Shown one piece after another: positions 60,827 to 64,000 of a stretch of 64,000 nt of DNA (the stretch's first letter is position 1; each line of letters opens with the position of its first letter). Position numbers and translations under genes: made by a program. The notes beneath the pieces are model-generated. The model saw only the letters and a program-made list of their open reading frames with translations, was not told where the DNA came from and did not search any database. Origin of the DNA: Dermanyssus gallinae. Its lineage: Eukaryota; Arthropoda; Arachnida; Mesostigmata; Dermanyssidae. The stretch is taken from positions 80,001 to 144,000 of the forward strand of contig QVRM01006011.1 in NCBI GenBank assembly GCA_003439945.1, given 5' to 3'.

Positions 60827-61310
60827 TTGTCGGCACTAAGGCCGTCGACCAGTTCCGTACCGCCAGAGGTATGTCCATGTGGTGGAACGGTCGATGAACG
60901 CGGCCTGCACCGGCTTAGCCGCACTAAGCTGGCTGCTCTCACGCAGAGACTCCACGACGCAATCAATGACGTCCTCGGGCGCGCCTTCAGACAAGCCGGC
61001 TACACTGGAAACTAGTGTTTATAGAGGGGAAACTAGGCGTCGACCGGATGACCTTAACACCTGGGGCTGGGACCAGAACCGCCCGCTGGCGTGGAATATT
61101 ACTGTCTTCAACACGCATGCTCAGCTATCGTAGATTAGGCAGCGTAGGTGTCGGCCACACCATTCACCAACGGGCCGTTTGTGCATCCCCTGTTGGCTGA
61201 AGACCACGTTGTTATGGCGTTTGGTCTCGAGTCTTCTGGCGTTTGGAGCAGATAACAAAAGGGCTTGGGCAAAAGCCCTTTAGCTTCGAAGGGCACAGCG
61301 GAGCTTACTC
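60827..61310 (+). mobile_element. Non-LTR retrotransposon copy A: C-terminal endonuclease-like fragment (decayed)
   Basis: The first frame (60827-61012) reads PPEVCPCGGTVDERGLHRLS, then an INDVLGRAFRQAGYTGN block. A shifted frame continues with RRPDDLNTWGWDQNRPLAW and a VFNTHA block. The order is a C-x-C...H zinc knuckle, a conserved helix, then RPD...W(D/N). It matches the C-terminal segment that follows the reverse transcriptase in a widespread invertebrate retroelement family. It also resembles the restriction-like endonuclease of R2/R4-type elements, though the clade is inference. The final knuckle Cys is Arg here. Traces of the downstream tail (GADNKRAWAKAL) occur near 61250-61284. Several frameshifts make the copy dead. 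Its reverse transcriptase is absent, so it is 5'-truncated or interrupted. Confidence 0.68.
61258..61281. repeat. 9-bp perfect hairpin AAAGGGCTT/AAGCCCTTT
   Basis: The stem pairs 61258-61266 with 61273-61281 around a 6-base loop. It sits at the 3' end of copy A's coding remnant and is probably coincidental within the coding-derived sequence. Confidence 0.7.
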
Positions 61311-61489
61311 CGTTCCTTCAACAGAGGGCACTATTATATACGTAGTGCATTAGTAAGTGTGATACCTGCACATATCAATAATAACAAACTCAAAAAAAGA
61401 TTGTTATCAAGAATGTTGTATTCAGACTCTAAGCTGCTATCGCCCGACGCAACTGGGCATCAGAAAGCTTGACAATTATACCTAGGAAT

Positions 61490-63245
61490 GTACCCCAGAC
61501 GGTCCAGTTAGGTAGCTTCCGCAAGGAAGGAGCAGCTGGGGGTTTGGATGGCATACCGCCTGTCCATTTTCTCACGCCAACGGAGTTCTCGGCGCCCTAG
61601 TAAAGATCTGCGACATTGTCGCAGCAAAGAAGCTCTTTGAAGACATCGGGGACGCGTTATTCGGTGAATCTGATCGTCCAAACGAAAAATACCGGTGGCT
61701 AGAGATCCATTGCTATCAAATCCTTTTTAGGCGGTTGGATTTCAAAATTGTCTTCAGGCGCATCCAACGCCGACTCAGACAACAACTACGACCTCGTCAG
61801 TTTGCATACGGCACCAAGTCAGAAGCCGAAATTGCCGTCCATGCTCATCGTAACTTCCTCCAGATGACACCCAGATGCACGGCTGTCAAAGCTGACTTCA
61901 AGAATGCCGACGCGTTTTCAGATCCACGAGCACGCACTTAAGCCTTACAATGTCGCCCACATTTCGTATGCAAGAGCCACGCCGCTTTTTTTGTTGAAAA
62001 TAGACGCATCACATCGGCGCCCGGTTGCTTACAGGGAGAGATTTAGACGCACCTTGTAGGTTTTTCAGCCTCTGTGACAGCCGATACTTTACCGGCTGAG
62101 GAGTAGTCTTGTTGAATCATAATACCTAGACGACCTCATGTTGACCGACTCTGACTCGGTCGTGGTGGCTACGGATCTACAAACCATACGGGAATCAGCT
62201 GCTTCAACAGGACTGAAGATGAACCAATCCAATAAATGCAAAAAGTTTTACCAAGCGATGGTGAACGATGAGATACAAAACGCTACCGCGACCTTTGCCG
62301 GCAGGCTCTCAAATGCTGAGTTTTGTTGCGCGGACAGTCTGGATCATTTCGGCGCCGCTTTGGCGTCTCGGGCGAACGCTTGCCTTCCCCTGGTTAGAAC
62401 CCAGTCGGCTTTTTTCCTGCTACGCCAGTCGCTTGCTGTGCAAAAGGTCACGGAGTTCTTGAAACCAAGTCTAGCCTTTAGGATGCCCGCAATCCTCCAA
62501 CAGCCCCTTTGCTGTGATGTGCAGAGGTGTGTTTGAACACTTTCCTCAATACGTTTGTGCGCTCCGTTCCGTTTCCTTGCTGCAATGCACTCGATCCGTT
62601 TTGCCCACGCATTAAGACCGGAGGGCGGATTCTGGCTGAACATCCGCCTGGATAACAATCTTGGTACCGTACTCTTAAACCCGGAGTTCATGACCGTATG
62701 CAGCGTCGGCCTGGACCTTGATGGTGTTATTGCTCCTATTCTTGTGCCACAAACATGGCTGACGCGATGGGTCACCGTAAGGTGAGCTGCAAGAAGGCGG
62801 CACCCATGAAGCAGGCGTTCCACAAAGCCAAACTTGTTAGAGCCTAGAGACCGGCGGGTTTTGCCGTGCGCGTCGAGTCGGCACATCTGTGTGAGGAAGA
62901 AAACATTATACCATTCGGTATAAACCTGACCCTTGTGCCATGGAGAAATTGCTAATCTGAGACGTGTCTATTCGGAACTCTTATGCGGCGAGCTATACGA
63001 TGATAGCATGCACGGTAGGCGGCGTTCCACTCAAAGCGAAAAGGGACAAACTCGTAACTCGGAAGTCTTAGAGAACGAGCTCACCATCTGCCCGTTCATT
63101 AGGGAGCCATAGGGTGTATGGGGACGGAAAGCCAGAGCCATAACGCGGACAAATCGGCCAGATTGTCAAGAATTCGAACGGGGACAAATGGTCGACAGCG
63201 TTCCTTAGGCAGCGTATCGCCTTAGGTCGCGAGAATGATTCTTGA
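61490..63245 (+). mobile_element. Non-LTR retrotransposon copy B: reverse transcriptase through C-terminus (decayed)
   Basis: The fingers region is visible at 61502-61600 (GSFRKEGAAGGLDGIPP, equivalent to the GSxGGxDG motif). Palm motifs follow at 61735-61941 (RQFAYGTKSEAEIAVHAHR, then AVKADFKNA, matching K-x-D-F-x-N-A). The catalytic YLDD is at 62123-62134, in frame with LMLTDSDSVV and GLKMNQS. The thumb-like FFLLRQSLAVQKVTEFLKPS and FRMPAIL are at about 62408-62500. The segment VGLDLDGVIAPILVPQT leads to a ruined zinc knuckle at 62700-62800. LTLVPW lies near 62930. The tail FLRQRIALGRENDS, before a TGA at 63243-63245, resembles the family's C-terminal FLxQRI block. Multiple frameshifts and stops show the copy is inactive. 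The order is intact, so it represents one element. Confidence 0.75.
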
Positions 63246-63339
63246 CACGCTCCCGAGGGGGAGAGGTTGATGTATAGATAAAACGTTTTACCCGTACATT
63301 TACCGGCTGACTTTGATAGCAGCAAGATAAATAAGAATT

Positions 63340-63371
63340 TTATTATTATTAATATTATTATTATTATTATA
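63340..63371. repeat. (TTA)n tract after copy B
   Basis: A TTA/ATT tract beginning about 95 bp after the retrotransposon stop codon. It may be the element's simple-repeat 3' tail, which many non-LTR elements carry. Confidence 0.7.
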
Positions 63372-63732
63372 GATTGGCAGGAAGCGAATAGAGTATAATG
63401 AACCTGACTCAAACATTCATACCTCACAATTGTAATAACTAAACAATAATATTATCATTATTATTCATATTTGTGTTATCAGCAAACAGTTGTGAGGCTG
63501 GAACGTGTCGCCTCGATCCTAGCAAGTGTTATTTATCTGCTCATCCCATGGATTAGAGAAGCGGCACACCGCAAGAGCCTGAAGCTGCCTAAGATATTTT
63601 CCCTTGCGCTAATTCCCCGTCGTTGCTTTCGTTCTTCCTGAATTCCTGAATAAATATTGCTTTCCCACTGCTGATGGTCCTGGTTTTTCCATAGCTACTT
63701 GCACAAAGTGGAGACTGTTTTCGAAAGCTGCA

Positions 63733-63820
<88 letters not shown>
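63733..63820. repeat. (ATT)29 microsatellite
   Basis: About 88 bp of uninterrupted ATT/TTA; the Ile-rich - strand frame through it is repeat translation. Confidence 0.96.
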
Positions 63821-64000
63821 AAACGTGCATTGTGTTTTATTCGATACAAATCCGGCTATAGGTTAAGCACGTAGCTAGGGAGAGTCAGTTCGTCAGGCTG
63901 ATGATAGCAGCGCGAGTAGTAATTTTGCTGGTTGTTGTTACTGGTCATAGCGGTCGGCATCGCGTCTTCAGGCGTGCGAAAAACGAAAAATGGCACGAGA
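63821..64000. other. Unique sequence at the window end
   Basis: Nothing recognised. Confidence 0.5.

Noticed and set aside
62344..62886. 180-codon - strand frame
   Set aside because: It is antisense to the thumb and C-terminal region of retrotransposon copy B, where the + strand carries the recognisable motifs.
1..64000. CRISPR arrays, integrons, prophage or bacterial operons
   Set aside because: No regularly spaced direct repeats with unique spacers, no dense co-directional genes, and clear animal gene and transposon features instead.

Overview
The window looks like animal (metazoan) genomic DNA, most likely from an arthropod. The evidence is a spliced homeobox exon of the Distal-less/Dlx family at 42,403-42,999, a degraded Tc1/mariner transposase, non-LTR retrotransposon fragments, a tRNA-derived SINE with a poly(A) tail, and extremely dense microsatellites. 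There is no operon-like gene packing, CRISPR array or bacterial signal. A chelicerate such as a mite or tick is my best guess, from the style of the Distal-less C-terminus and the microsatellite-rich background, but the sequence does not settle it.

Layout. 1-38.5 kb is a microsatellite-dense domain without a recognisable gene. It holds long (CAA)n/(TTG)n, (CAG)n, (GAT)n, (TA)n, (CT)n and tetranucleotide tracts, separated by non-coding sequence and a few minisatellites: 23 bp at 10.1 kb, 40 bp at 21.4 kb, and a hexamer-based tract at 9.9 kb. Nearly every long open frame here is a translated triplet repeat. A cluster of TTTATG motifs at 2.36-2.63 kb and a perfect 16-bp inverted repeat at 38.6 kb stand out from this background.

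38.7-47.7 kb is a calmer region centred on the last coding exon of a Distal-less-like gene on the + strand. The exon starts exactly at the family's conserved homeobox intron, between homeodomain residues 44 and 45. It runs through a Pro/Ser/Thr-rich and then an extreme Gly-Leu-rich segment to a C-terminus resembling that of Distal-less proteins. A long 3' UTR probably follows. Candidate polyadenylation sites lie at about 43.49, 43.88 and 47.70 kb; the last has a Pumilio-type UGUAAAUA upstream and a GU-rich stretch downstream. The exon with the first 44 homeodomain residues was not found, so the upstream intron may be long and much of the left part may be intronic.

47.7-55.5 kb is AT-rich and contains old transposon debris: a possible LINE fragment at 49.2 kb, a Tc1/mariner transposase relic at 52.0-52.4 kb (- strand), and a tRNA-Ala-like SINE at 54.15-54.38 kb (- strand). 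55.6-59.5 kb is a second microsatellite-rich block. 60.8-63.25 kb holds two head-to-tail, decayed copies of one non-LTR retrotransposon family. Its C-terminus carries a zinc-knuckle plus RPD motif that looks like a restriction-like endonuclease; the second copy runs from the reverse transcriptase to the end of the ORF. Long (ATT)n tracts close the window.

The only host gene I can support is the Distal-less-like terminal exon. I found no convincing new multi-gene system. The observations most worth checking are the TTTATG cluster, the Gly-Leu expansion and Cys56 of the homeodomain, the paired retrotransposon copies, and the sharp change in microsatellite density around the gene.
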